Positions 34,758 to 43,125 of a stretch of DNA of 64,000 nucleotides are shown here, one piece after another. This DNA is from UBA1672 sp963977495 (lineage in GTDB: Bacteria > Pseudomonadota > Alphaproteobacteria > Micavibrionales > Micavibrionaceae): NCBI GenBank assembly GCA_963977495.1, contig CAXBOT010000001.1, positions 124,001-188,000 on the forward strand, read 5' to 3'. Below the pieces are notes generated by a model. That model worked only from the letters and a program-made list of their open reading frames with translations, was not told the DNA's origin and made no database searches. A program made the translations under genes and the position numbers. Within the stretch, counting starts at the first letter, position 1; every line of letters begins with the position of its first letter.

Positions 34758-37121
34758 CTATTCTTCATTATCTTTATCTTCATTTACACCCCACACTTTT
34801 TTTCGTACTTCCAAGTCTTTTGTCGCGCGGTTGTGTTCGGCTTCAATCATTCTATTGAGCTGTTGTTTATACTCATTTGCAAATTCTTTCACTGCATCAT
34901 CTTCAATTTTTAGCATTTCATCTGCAAACAGCATTTTTTCTTTATACGCATCTCTCATGCCATACTCACCACAGACAACACCAGTTGAGTCAAGGGAGCA
35001 ATATATTTCAGACTTCATCTCATCGTCCTCAATATACTTTTTGATAGCCTCTATACACACAGGAAGTATCCTATCATTACCATCAAACTCTCTAAGTATA
35101 TGAACGGCATGAATAGCATCATCTTTAGTACCGTTTTGGATTTTATCTATTAAGAATGTTCTTAACACGTCTTCAACGTGAACAAAAACATTACCAATGA
35201 AGCGCGCGCCATCCCATCGATACAGCCAATCATCTTGCTTATACCAATCAAAAATCATCGGCAGTATTTTATTGCCATTTTGAGCAAGTGGTTCTGAAAG
35301 CCTATAAAATTCATAAGGCAAGGCATCATATCGACCGCGCTCATCATCATTGCGCTTACTTATCTGTTTTTCTATTCTCTTCTCGAAAAGAGAAACGATA
35401 AGTTCTGGCCGCTCTTTTGCGATAGGAGCCAGCATGTCTTCCTCATGATAATCGAGCCTATCTTTATCCACTAACATTTCGATCAAAAGCTCTTGCTCTT
35501 CATCTGGTAAGTCAGAGATAATCCTAAAGGGCTTGAACAAAAAAATATTTGACCAGTCATGTCCTAGCGCACGAATACTTGATGCAGATTTAACAAAAAC
35601 ACGCCCATAAAATGCAGGGTTTTCTTCGTAGTTTCTTGAGAATATCGATAGAGCTTCTGAAATCATGCTCGCATTTTTTAGTTCAATGGATTTATCTAGC
35701 AAACGCTCAAGGAACTCTTCTTTATTCTCAAAAAAGAGCTTGTTGCTGCTACGTAGCATAGCTTCAATAAATAGACCTTTCTCAAGCCATGCTTCACAGA
35801 GTTCTATGATTTTATCTTTAAGATCGCTAGCCGCAATTCCAATAATCAAAGGTGGAATGTAGAACTCAAAGCTTTTAGCATCTTCTAAAAGCCGTAATGC
35901 TAAATCAGGGTACTCTTTGCCAAGTTTATTAAGCAAATCGGACATAAACTCAAAAGATGTTCCGTTGCCCGCTTTGTAATCCGTTGCATACAAATGAAGT
36001 CGTTTATGCCATTTCTTGAAATCGTTTGGAATATCTTTCAAAAATACATCTATTCTCTCATGGCGATGCTCACGAACCTTCTTATAGTCCCAATCGTCTT
36101 CTTCCCAATGTTCTGAGTAGCTTAAATCACCACCTAATATGACTTTGAATATTTGATACTCTTCATGATCTTTAATAAGCTTGCGAAGTGTTGCAGCGCT
36201 TTCAGCATGAAGATCGAAACCAAGGCCGCGCTTTCCAAACCAATAAAGCTGATGTTCCATTTCCTGATATTCAAGGAAAGAAGACTGCTCAAAGATAGAC
36301 AGGTAGAAATCAGATACTTTTCCAAAGTCACTTTTTACAAGCTCAACCCAATCATCATTATACTGCGTTTGCGTTGGCAATCTTGTGGCTTCACGGAGTG
36401 TTTGCATGATTTTAATGCGCTCAACTACATCACCCTGCGCTTTATGCATACTAATAAGAAGCTCAATAGTGTCATTTCTTATTTTTTTAAGTGTGTCGTT
36501 TATTACAAGCGTTGCAAAATTGATCGTTATTGTTTGGTAATCTGATGTATTGGCCTCAGATGTTGCATCGAGAAGCTCACGGCACATTGTGCTTACTATT
36601 TCTCTGCGTTTTGCAAGCGTTTCGTCATCCCAAGACTGCAGAATCTCAAGTATCTTTTCTTGTGCGTAGTAACCGATTTTATTAATAGCACGTAAATCAT
36701 ATTCGGAAATTTGTTGAGATAGCTTGGTACTATGTTCTAATACAGTCTGATTTTCATCATCAAGGTAAGAAAAGATAATGGGATACACAGAAGCAGGATC
36801 AATAAACCTCAAAACATAGAGTACATCCATGGCTTTACATGTTAAGTCTTTAGCGTAGCTAACATGATAATCATTTGAGTATTTCAAATCTATTGATGTC
36901 ATCCTGTCTAAAAAAGTTTTTAGAACCTCAATCGACTTTTCCCATACCCTGTAAACGAACACATCTAACAGTTCAAGATTGGCTATGAGATCGTCGTAGC
37001 TATCACTTGTCAGCAGGACATCATAAACCTTTTCAGCATGTTGCTCGATTGTCTTTTTGGCTGCATCTGTATCCATACGCGCCAGATTTTTTAATACGTT
37101 TTCTTTTGCTTTGGTATTCAT
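34758..37121 (-). CDS. Large helical-repeat protein of the PIN operon
   Basis: The 787-residue protein is almost wholly alpha-helical and acidic, with helix pairs of about 35-45 residues that recall HEAT or ARM solenoids: VLEHSTKLSQQISEY, ILEILQSWDDETLAKRR, ALRLLEDAKSFEFY, LPEEEQELL-type turns. I see no nucleotide-binding or nuclease motif. A Trp/Asp/Arg-rich patch (near residues 635-660) may be a binding surface. The C-terminus is a charged coiled coil. Its ATG is one base after the stop of the PIN gene, with GAGGTG inside that gene as the ribosome binding site, so the two are translationally coupled. A sensor or scaffold role is inferred. Confidence 0.6.
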   Translation of the reverse strand: MNTKAKENVLKNLARMDTDAAKKTIEQHAEKVYDVLLTSDSYDDLIANLELLDVFVYRVWEKSIEVLKTFLDRMTSIDLKYSNDYHVSYAKDLTCKAMDVLYVLRFIDPASVYPIIFSYLDDENQTVLEHSTKLSQQISEYDLRAINKIGYYAQEKILEILQSWDDETLAKRREIVSTMCRELLDATSEANTSDYQTITINFATLVINDTLKKIRNDTIELLISMHKAQGDVVERIKIMQTLREATRLPTQTQYNDDWVELVKSDFGKVSDFYLSIFEQSSFLEYQEMEHQLYWFGKRGLGFDLHAESAATLRKLIKDHEEYQIFKVILGGDLSYSEHWEEDDWDYKKVREHRHERIDVFLKDIPNDFKKWHKRLHLYATDYKAGNGTSFEFMSDLLNKLGKEYPDLALRLLEDAKSFEFYIPPLIIGIAASDLKDKIIELCEAWLEKGLFIEAMLRSSNKLFFENKEEFLERLLDKSIELKNASMISEALSIFSRNYEENPAFYGRVFVKSASSIRALGHDWSNIFLFKPFRIISDLPDEEQELLIEMLVDKDRLDYHEEDMLAPIAKERPELIVSLFEKRIEKQISKRNDDERGRYDALPYEFYRLSEPLAQNGNKILPMIFDWYKQDDWLYRWDGARFIGNVFVHVEDVLRTFLIDKIQNGTKDDAIHAVHILREFDGNDRILPVCIEAIKKYIEDDEMKSEIYCSLDSTGVVCGEYGMRDAYKEKMLFADEMLKIEDDAVKEFANEYKQQLNRMIEAEHNRATKDLEVRKKVWGVNEDKDNEE

Positions 37122-37122
37122 A

Positions 37123-38121
37123 TCAATCTAACACCTCTAACAGTCGGTTAACATCTTCGCCAATACTTTCTATTGCTTGCATAGCAAAATCGTCATGTCG
37201 CACGATATACGTACCAGACAAATCCTCTAAAAACCCATTTCGAATTAGGAACTGCGCCGCTCCTTCTGTTTCGGGAAGATCGAATCCCCATGCACTTTGC
37301 ATTTTATCTGAAACGCTTTGTTTGTCAGTCGCTGGAAACATTAGATGTGTCGTTGCCATGAGGCATTTTTGTGAAATTTGCAATCTCTCCGCCATTTCAC
37401 GCAAGCTGTCTTCCATGTCAAAGCCACTTAATTGCTCTTCCCGCTCAACATCTTGACGATCACGGAAATGTGGAGCCTCTACAGGTCGTAAGTCCTCACC
37501 TGTAATCTGAACAACAGAAATGGGGCAATCTGTATATGTATCGATAATCTTGGCAATAAATTTATGACCATGCTCAAATACGTTGATTTGGTTTGCTGGT
37601 TTAGGATTTGTATCATTATATGTCGTAAGTCTATCTCTTGCGCCTTTATCTGTCGAAACAGCATATATCTTTCTGTCTGTATTTTCCTCGGCAACCTCAA
37701 AGATAGCTTTACATATCATGGCGTCGCGGTAATCATTTTTTTTAGTACCGCTATCGAATGGTGGAGAAACACCCGTTTCTGCACGGGCATAGCGATCATG
37801 CGATTGCTCTCGTTCAATAATTTTTGCGCCATTTTTTATTAAGGTCAGTCTTATCCTTGTTTCCTCTATATGCAGAGCTTCATTTATAGGAATTTGTGTA
37901 TCCTCATTACCCACGCCACGCAATGTATTATAATATTTAGCCTCATGTATCTGAGCTGCACGTTCGCTTATTACCACTTGTGGCATTCGTAAATCGATGT
38001 GTCCGTTAATCGCGCATTGCAGTAACTTGGCATAGTTTATGTTATTTGTGCTATCACCAATATTTCTCAAAGCACAAGTGTCTAAAATGACTATTGGCGG
38101 CCTATCCCTTACCTCGCACAT
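37123..38121 (-). CDS. PIN-domain nuclease-like protein
   Basis: The first 190 residues form a PIN domain, a metal-dependent RNase fold. Acidic active-site candidates are Asp14 (VILDTCALRN), Glu53 or Glu60 (SERAAQIHE), Asp130/Asp133 (NDYRDAMICKAIFE) and Asp158 (VSTDKGARD). The last 130 residues form a separate helical domain (MAERLQISQKCLMATTHL). At 332 residues it is far larger than the PIN toxins of VapBC pairs, and no small antitoxin gene precedes it. It is the first gene of the operon; its ATG follows AAGGAT by nine bases. Two inverted repeats lie in the promoter region. Confidence 0.7.
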   Translation of the reverse strand: MCEVRDRPPIVILDTCALRNIGDSTNNINYAKLLQCAINGHIDLRMPQVVISERAAQIHEAKYYNTLRGVGNEDTQIPINEALHIEETRIRLTLIKNGAKIIEREQSHDRYARAETGVSPPFDSGTKKNDYRDAMICKAIFEVAEENTDRKIYAVSTDKGARDRLTTYNDTNPKPANQINVFEHGHKFIAKIIDTYTDCPISVVQITGEDLRPVEAPHFRDRQDVEREEQLSGFDMEDSLREMAERLQISQKCLMATTHLMFPATDKQSVSDKMQSAWGFDLPETEGAAQFLIRNGFLEDLSGTYIVRHDDFAMQAIESIGEDVNRLLEVLD

Positions 38122-38154
38122 CTAGTTATAATCCTTAATTCATCATCAGAGCAC

Positions 38155-38211
38155 ACTATCTATGCTGATAGTATATGATTCACTATGGAACGACAGCACA
38201 TTCTATGTGCT
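38155..38211 (-). promoter_or_regulatory. Promoter with two inverted repeats upstream of the PIN operon
   Basis: On the minus strand, TATACT (38175-38170) is a good -10 element 49 bases before the PIN start. It overlaps the perfect inverted repeat ACTATC-six-GATAGT (38155-38172). A second repeat, AGCACAT-TCT-ATGTGCT (38195-38211), covers the -35 position, where the hexamer itself is weak. Read on the plus strand, this second repeat is followed by six T residues and could instead be a terminator. Confidence 0.45.
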
Positions 38212-38569
38212 TTTTTACCTTTGATATTAACTTTCAGGAATAAACGAAGGGAAATGCAATTCTCCAAGCCCTGCAAGTGGTAAAACGGCGATACGTTTTG
38301 ATGGTTTTGAAGGGTGGAACGGATTGTGTTCCCATGCCCAAAACCATCCGCGAGAGGGATGAAACGGGAGAGCGCAGCGTCTCCCTTTCCAAGCGTGTTG
38401 TAGTACAACACACAGCTTGCGTTCAGTAGAAACTGCAAATTTCACGTAAATATCAACCATCAAGGCATTAAACGAAACCTTTACTCATCCTGAGCAATTG
38501 AGGCCGCCCATGCTGCGCTGCGCTAACTGGTAAATTTAACTTGTCACATCAACGCCAAGGAGAAGCATC
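38212..38569. other. Non-coding or weakly coding stretch in the element
   Basis: Between the PIN promoter and the recombinase accessory gene I see one open frame of 77 codons on the minus strand (38227-38460, from an ATG). It encodes a Trp/His/Pro-rich peptide ending LHFPSFIPES. It has no ribosome binding site, so I leave it as doubtful. The stretch also holds the palindrome at 38391-38418. An AGGAGA site at its right end serves the next gene. Confidence 0.35.
38391..38418. repeat. Palindrome (GTGTTG-TAGTA-CAACAC)
   Basis: A perfect six-base stem with a five-base loop, extendable to AAGC / GCTT outside with a small bulge. It lies inside the mobile element, away from any gene start, and could be a cruciform, a protein-binding site or part of the recombination or transfer machinery. 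Confidence 0.4.
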
Positions 38570-38839
38570 ATGCAACCAGACATCAACAAATATTTACCCA
38601 TGCTCGAAAACATGGATTTATCCCGCGAACAGAAAATTGAGCTTATCCACGATCTTTGGAACATCATGGAAAGCTTTGTGGATCGTGCCTATGGGATTCA
38701 TCCAGATCAGCAAACCACAAAGAAAAATCGCGTTTCTGATTTACAGGATTCCGCTAAAAGCATAAAATCCAATAATCACCAAAACACGCCATTATTGCCG
38801 CCGCCAGCAGAAGGAGTCCGAAATCATGACACAACTTAG
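38570..38839 (+). CDS. Small protein encoded before serine recombinase
   Basis: This 89-residue protein has a helical N-terminal half (LPMLENMDLSREQKIELIHD, then LWNIMESFVDRAYGIHP) and a disordered C-terminal half. Small proteins with the pattern LSxEQKxELIxxLWxIMESFVDRAxGxxP commonly sit just before large serine recombinases in alphaproteobacterial elements, where they may be accessory or directionality factors. It overlaps the recombinase start by 14 bases and has a clear AGGAGA site. Confidence 0.7.
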   Translation: MQPDINKYLPMLENMDLSREQKIELIHDLWNIMESFVDRAYGIHPDQQTTKKNRVSDLQDSAKSIKSNNHQNTPLLPPPAEGVRNHDTT

Positions 38840-40430
38840 AAAAGCCGTCATTTATTGCCGCGTCTCCAGCCCCAAACAAGTCACAGAAGGCCACGGCCTG
38901 CAATCCCAAGAAACACGTTGCCGCGAATACGCAAAGCATAAGGGCTATGAAGTCATAGACGTATTCATGGATGAAGGTATAACAGGAAAATTACTAGACC
39001 GCCCCAACATTCAAAAAATGCTGACCTTCCTCAAGGCTTACAAAAAAGAAAACCTCGTTGTCATCATCGATGATATTAGCCGCCTTGCCAGAAACATTGA
39101 AACCCATATCAAACTCAGATCATCCATCTCCGAAGCAGGTGGAAAGCTCGAAAGCCCGTCCATTGAATTTGGTGATGATTCAGACAGTCGCCTTGTTGAA
39201 CATCTTCTGGCCAGTGTCGCCGCCCACCAACGCGAGAAGAACACAGAACAAGTCAAAAACAGAATGCGCGCAAGACTGTTAAACGGTTATTGGGTATTCC
39301 ATGCGCCTGTTGGCTATAAATTCGAAAACAAACCCGCGCACGGCAAAATCATTGTTCCTAATGAGCCAGTCGCATCCATCGTTAAAGAAGCGCTTGAGGG
39401 CTTTGCATCTGGCCGCTTTGCTACACAAGGCGAGTTTAAAACCTTCTTAGAAAGCAAACCCGCATTCCCCAACAAAAACAAAAAGGGCGAAGTGCATTTT
39501 AAGACCGTGAATGACATTTTGAAGCGCCCCTTATATGCAGGCTACATCGATGTACCAAACTGGGACATTAAGCTCCACCCCGCCAAGCATGAAGCACTCA
39601 TAACTTTTGAGACATGGAAGAGAATACAAAATCGCCTTGAAAATCAGAGCATGGCACCACGGCGTAAAGATATTCATGAGGATTTCCCCTTGCGCGGATA
39701 CGTGACATGCGGCAGTTGTGGCAAACCTTATACATCTTGCTGGTCAAAGGGCGTTGGTGGTAAATACGCTTATTATCTCTGCCAACAAAAAGAATGTCCT
39801 GATGGCGGAAAGTCTATCCCGAAGAAAGTCATTGAGGATGAGTTTGAAAAGATGCTCGCCGAGCTTACACCTTCACCTGACTTATTCTATACAGCTGCCG
39901 AGATATTTAGCACCCTGTGGGATCATCGCCGCGATAATGGCAAGGATGAAGTCACCTTTATGAAGCGTGAGCTGCTACGCATCGAAAAACAAAGCGAGCA
40001 TTTCATAAACCGTATCGCCGAAACGCAGAGTATTAACTTGATTGTGGCCTATGAGGGCAAGGTGGAAAAACTGGAAGAGGATAAGCTTTTATTGAACGAA
40101 AAGATCAAAAATTGCGGTCGTCCGCTTGCGACCTTCGACGACACATTTCGAACTGCCATTAATTTCCTTGGAAACCCGCAGAGGCTCTGGGAAACAGGTA
40201 GGCTTGATTATCAAAGATTAGTGCTAAAATTGGCATTTTCAGAGAGATTGCCATACGTGCGAAATGAAGGTTTTCGAACTCCCGCAAAGGCGCTTCCATT
40301 CTCACTTATAGAGCAGATTCAGGATGGTGAGTATAAGATGGTGCCCGGGGGCAGAATCGAACTGCCGACACAGGGATTTTCAGTCCCTTGCTCTACCCCT
40401 GAGCTACCCGGGCTAGGGGTGACCTCATAA
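38826..40430 (+). CDS. Large serine recombinase (integrase)
   Basis: This site-specific recombinase would integrate and excise the element. The N-terminal catalytic domain has the nucleophile Ser14 in YCRVSSPKQ and the Arg-containing DDISRLARN. The recombinase domain follows (NGYWVFHAPVGYKFE), then a zinc ribbon (CGSCGKPY ... CQQKEC) and a coiled-coil segment (about 375-440). Homology to the family ends near residue 500 (TPAKALPFSLI). The last 25-30 residues, with GGRIELPTQGFSVPCS, are the antisense translation of tRNA-Phe, so the natural stop has been replaced by chromosomal sequence at the integration junction. Confidence 0.9.
   Translation: MTQLRKAVIYCRVSSPKQVTEGHGLQSQETRCREYAKHKGYEVIDVFMDEGITGKLLDRPNIQKMLTFLKAYKKENLVVIIDDISRLARNIETHIKLRSSISEAGGKLESPSIEFGDDSDSRLVEHLLASVAAHQREKNTEQVKNRMRARLLNGYWVFHAPVGYKFENKPAHGKIIVPNEPVASIVKEALEGFASGRFATQGEFKTFLESKPAFPNKNKKGEVHFKTVNDILKRPLYAGYIDVPNWDIKLHPAKHEALITFETWKRIQNRLENQSMAPRRKDIHEDFPLRGYVTCGSCGKPYTSCWSKGVGGKYAYYLCQQKECPDGGKSIPKKVIEDEFEKMLAELTPSPDLFYTAAEIFSTLWDHRRDNGKDEVTFMKRELLRIEKQSEHFINRIAETQSINLIVAYEGKVEKLEEDKLLLNEKIKNCGRPLATFDDTFRTAINFLGNPQRLWETGRLDYQRLVLKLAFSERLPYVRNEGFRTPAKALPFSLIEQIQDGEYKMVPGGRIELPTQGFSVPCSTPELPGLGVTS
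40339..40413 (-). tRNA. tRNA-Phe(GAA), element attachment site
   Basis: The minus strand gives a full 75-base cloverleaf with acceptor GCCCGGG / CCCGGGC, anticodon loop CTGAAAA (anticodon GAA), T-loop TTCGATT and encoded CCA. Its 3' end faces the mobile element and the recombinase frame runs antisense through it, which marks it as the integration target. Confidence 0.95.
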
Positions 40431-40449
40431 AAGGGTATAAAGCTTATAA

Positions 40450-40476
40450 AAGACTGGGGCAGAACTGTCCAGTCTT
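40450..40476 (-). terminator. Terminator downstream of the metalloprotease-like gene
   Basis: AAGACTGG and CCAGTCTT form a perfect eight-base stem with an 11-base loop; on the minus strand TTTT follows. It lies between the gene ending at 40523 and tRNA-Phe, so it ends leftward transcription before the tRNA. Confidence 0.6.
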
Positions 40477-40522
40477 AACTTTTGGGATTGGTGAAAAATA
40501 AGAGAAATTTGTAGATAGGGTG

Positions 40523-42562
40523 CTAGCGAAGCGCCTGCACATTTTGTTCAACCTCTACAGCGGGCGGAATAAATGATGGTGACGTGACCTCTGGTTCCGG
40601 TGCCATTGCGTTGACGACAGACACAGATTCGGGGGCAGGGTCGGCTGATTGTGCGAAGAAGTTTCCAACAGAAACGCCGCCAATGGTTACGCCGTTTTCA
40701 AAGTCAACATCCGGCTCACCGCCAGTGTCTAGCCCTGAAACATGTGTTGTGTAGGCTGTGCCATCAACCCCTTGTTCATAACCTTTATCGGCTTCTGTTG
40801 CCGGAGTGGTTTGTTCCGCGCCAGATGGATCGATATCAATAAATCGGTCTGCACCGCCTTTTCTGATTTCATGGTGAGAGGGTTCCGGCTTTTGTTTGTC
40901 TTCGGGCGGTTGTGCGGCGGGATGATCGTCAGGGGCAGGCGCTGCTTCTTTTGCTTCGGCAGCAGCAGCGGCGGCTTGTGCTTCTTGCTCGGCGAGCTTG
41001 TTTTCGTAATAAGCGCGCCGCGCGTCCTCAGGAACAAAGCCTTCAGTCGATAGCTGGGGCGCGTCCTCACCCATTTCATACACAAGATCTCTATTTAAGC
41101 TCAATGCTACTTTTTGAATAATGTGCTGTGCGTTCAGCATATTTTCGAGGTTTTCTTGTGATGGATCCGCAGCGTATTGTAAGATCGAATCATCCCTCAT
41201 GTCTTCCAGATATTCTTTTTGCGTATTATAGAAGAGTGCAGGATCTTCTGTTTGAAGGTCTGTTCCAACATCATCATAACCAACGGGGCTTTTTGCTTTT
41301 CCCGGATAGGCATCCCAATCAAAGTTTTCAAAGGCATCGTTGGGGCTATAATTTCTCATAGCGGCACTGGCATCTTCATCCTCGATGGCTTCTAGTGCAT
41401 TTTCATGTTTGAGGGCGACATAATATTCATCTTCGACTGCCTGCGGGATAAGCTGGACTGGAGCATTGTCAGGAAAGTCTGTTTGTCCAAGCGCGCGGCG
41501 TCTATGTGCACCTTCGAAGCTGTTGATGTAGTCCGCCATGATTTGCGTGCCGACAACGTGGCCTCTGGCATCATAGGATGACGGGTCTTTGTTATATTCT
41601 TCTAATGCGTTAGCTTTGAGCTCATCAATCCCTTTATGGACGGCTTCAAAAAAAGCTTCAGGGTTCTCTCTGAGTAGATCTCTTGCTGTCCTTGCTGTTC
41701 CGGCATATGACTCAAAGTCAAATTTTTCGTTAACTTCGCTGAGCATGCCTTGTCGATAGGTTCTTGCGACTTCAAAATGCAGGCTGGATACCGAGTCGTC
41801 AGTATTCAGCAAACCGCTTGTTGCGTGAACCGTGTCAGAAATCGGGTTTGATAATGCGCGCAAATCTTTTAATGCCAAGGCGACATCACCGAGGCCATCT
41901 TCTGTTGCTCTTGCCATGGCGATGCGGTCTGAGTGTACCTCTTCACCTAATTTTTCAGCAAGGGTGTCGCCGATATCCTTGCCGTCTATGTGTGCGCCTT
42001 CGTGGTAACCAATAATTTTTGCCCAATCTTTATCAGTTCCGGGCATGCTTTCACGAATGGTTTTGATTTCATCTTCGCTGTAGCCGCTGTTACCTAAGAA
42101 GGTATTTATAATTTTTTCTTTTGAGTCAAAGAACTCAACGGGAAGAATGGCAAAGGCATATTGCTCCCCGTTTACGTGGATATTATCCAATGTGGCAGGG
42201 CCGGCATAAAATATACTCATCGCCATTTCGCCGGTGCTCGAGCGAGCACCCATTTCGGCTTCATTTTTATCGAGGATGGCTTCCATTGAGCCGGGGAGGT
42301 TTTTTTCTAGATCGCGCTCTAGGGCATCCCCCATGTTTGCTTCTAATGTTTTTTTCTCTCTCGCTGTCAAACCATTCATGGCATCAATGACGTCATCCGG
42401 ACTGTCCAGTTTGTTATAGTCAATGCCAACAGAGGCAAGGGCATCTTCGAAAATATCAGGATCAATAAAGACGACAGGCGCGGTTGCGGCGTCATTTACG
42501 GCACGTTCGTAAGACGTTTCAAAGCGATCGCGGAATATATTTTCTAACCCGAGAAACCCCAT
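40523..42562 (-). CDS. Putative zinc metalloprotease-like protein (HExxH)
   Basis: I do not recognise the 679-residue protein as a whole. It has an HExxH site, His187-Glu188-His191 (GYHEGAHIDG), followed by Glu208 and Asp212 in EEVHSDRIAM, the arrangement of M48-like gluzincins in which the third zinc ligand is Glu. The N-terminal part is helical and acidic. The region 360-480 has repeated Tyr/Asp-rich segments. Residues 500-560 are an Ala/Gln/Glu-rich helix and a Pro-rich linker, and the C-terminus is disordered. No signal peptide is seen. Its ATG directly follows the stop of a lipoprotein gene, with no spacer, so the two probably work together. Confidence 0.5.
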   Translation of the reverse strand: MGFLGLENIFRDRFETSYERAVNDAATAPVVFIDPDIFEDALASVGIDYNKLDSPDDVIDAMNGLTAREKKTLEANMGDALERDLEKNLPGSMEAILDKNEAEMGARSSTGEMAMSIFYAGPATLDNIHVNGEQYAFAILPVEFFDSKEKIINTFLGNSGYSEDEIKTIRESMPGTDKDWAKIIGYHEGAHIDGKDIGDTLAEKLGEEVHSDRIAMARATEDGLGDVALALKDLRALSNPISDTVHATSGLLNTDDSVSSLHFEVARTYRQGMLSEVNEKFDFESYAGTARTARDLLRENPEAFFEAVHKGIDELKANALEEYNKDPSSYDARGHVVGTQIMADYINSFEGAHRRRALGQTDFPDNAPVQLIPQAVEDEYYVALKHENALEAIEDEDASAAMRNYSPNDAFENFDWDAYPGKAKSPVGYDDVGTDLQTEDPALFYNTQKEYLEDMRDDSILQYAADPSQENLENMLNAQHIIQKVALSLNRDLVYEMGEDAPQLSTEGFVPEDARRAYYENKLAEQEAQAAAAAAEAKEAAPAPDDHPAAQPPEDKQKPEPSHHEIRKGGADRFIDIDPSGAEQTTPATEADKGYEQGVDGTAYTTHVSGLDTGGEPDVDFENGVTIGGVSVGNFFAQSADPAPESVSVVNAMAPEPEVTSPSFIPPAVEVEQNVQALR

Positions 42563-43033
42563 CTATGGCACCTCGGGATCGTTATTGTCATGTTTCGGCA
42601 TAAATGGCGGCGTTCCTCCATCAGTGCTCTTCTGAGGTTTTTGTGCATTTTTCAATGCTTTATCCAGAGCTTCTGAAAAAGGACTGCTGATTTTTGTGCT
42701 GTCAGGATCAGCTTGTGAAGGAACTGTATCACCCTCAATTATAGTATCAAGCGACTGTTCCATTGTCGGAAAGAAGGGTGGTGAAGCAGATGTCTTTTTA
42801 CCATTTTGCGGGATAGCCGTATTATTAGCCTCTATTTGTGCGTCCCTTATGGTGCTTGCAAAACCATGTTCTGTCTCTGAGCTATCGATTGTGATGGCTG
42901 GTTCTGTGATTTCTTGATTGCCATTAGCATGATTTACGCCTTGGCCACTATGGGGAGATGTGCACGCCGTCAGAAAGCTGAATGCAAGTGCAGCAGCCGT
43001 GCCTGACAATAATCTTTCTTTTGGAATGCTCAT
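42563..43033 (-). CDS. Small lipoprotein upstream of the metalloprotease-like gene
   Basis: The precursor has a basic start, a hydrophobic core and a lipobox (FLTAC), followed by a 130-residue hydrophilic, Pro/Ser/Asn-rich region without a clear fold. It includes PPFFPTMEQSLD and PPFMPKHDNN. I chose the ATG at 43033 because the upstream in-frame codon at 43042 is TTG. The gene abuts the metalloprotease-like gene, so cotranscription is very likely. It could serve as a tether, substrate or immunity-like partner; that is speculation. Confidence 0.55.
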   Translation of the reverse strand: MSIPKERLLSGTAAALAFSFLTACTSPHSGQGVNHANGNQEITEPAITIDSSETEHGFASTIRDAQIEANNTAIPQNGKKTSASPPFFPTMEQSLDTIIEGDTVPSQADPDSTKISSPFSEALDKALKNAQKPQKSTDGGTPPFMPKHDNNDPEVP

Positions 43034-43125
43034 TATATTCAACCCATATTTTTTGATTACACTAGACTAGCATTTTTTGGTGGCTTTATGCAAATTTTAG
43101 TTTCGGTTTTGGATGGGGATAATGC

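Larger units (their letters stand above)
30490..40413. mobile_element. Integrative mobilizable element at tRNA-Phe (left end uncertain)
   Basis: The region contains a MobC-like protein, a relaxase, an oriT-like site, a defence-like operon, a recombinase accessory gene and a large serine recombinase. Its right end meets the 3' end of tRNA-Phe. There are no type IV secretion genes, so transfer would need a helper. The cargo is visibly more AT-rich than the flanking chromosome. I did not find a clear duplicate of the tRNA 3' end on the left, so the left boundary is a guess between about 28.86 and 31.6 kb. Confidence 0.55.

Noticed and set aside
38160..38438. Open frame of 92 codons on the minus strand
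   Set aside because: It overlaps the PIN promoter repeats and another frame, has no ribosome binding site, and shows no recognisable pattern.
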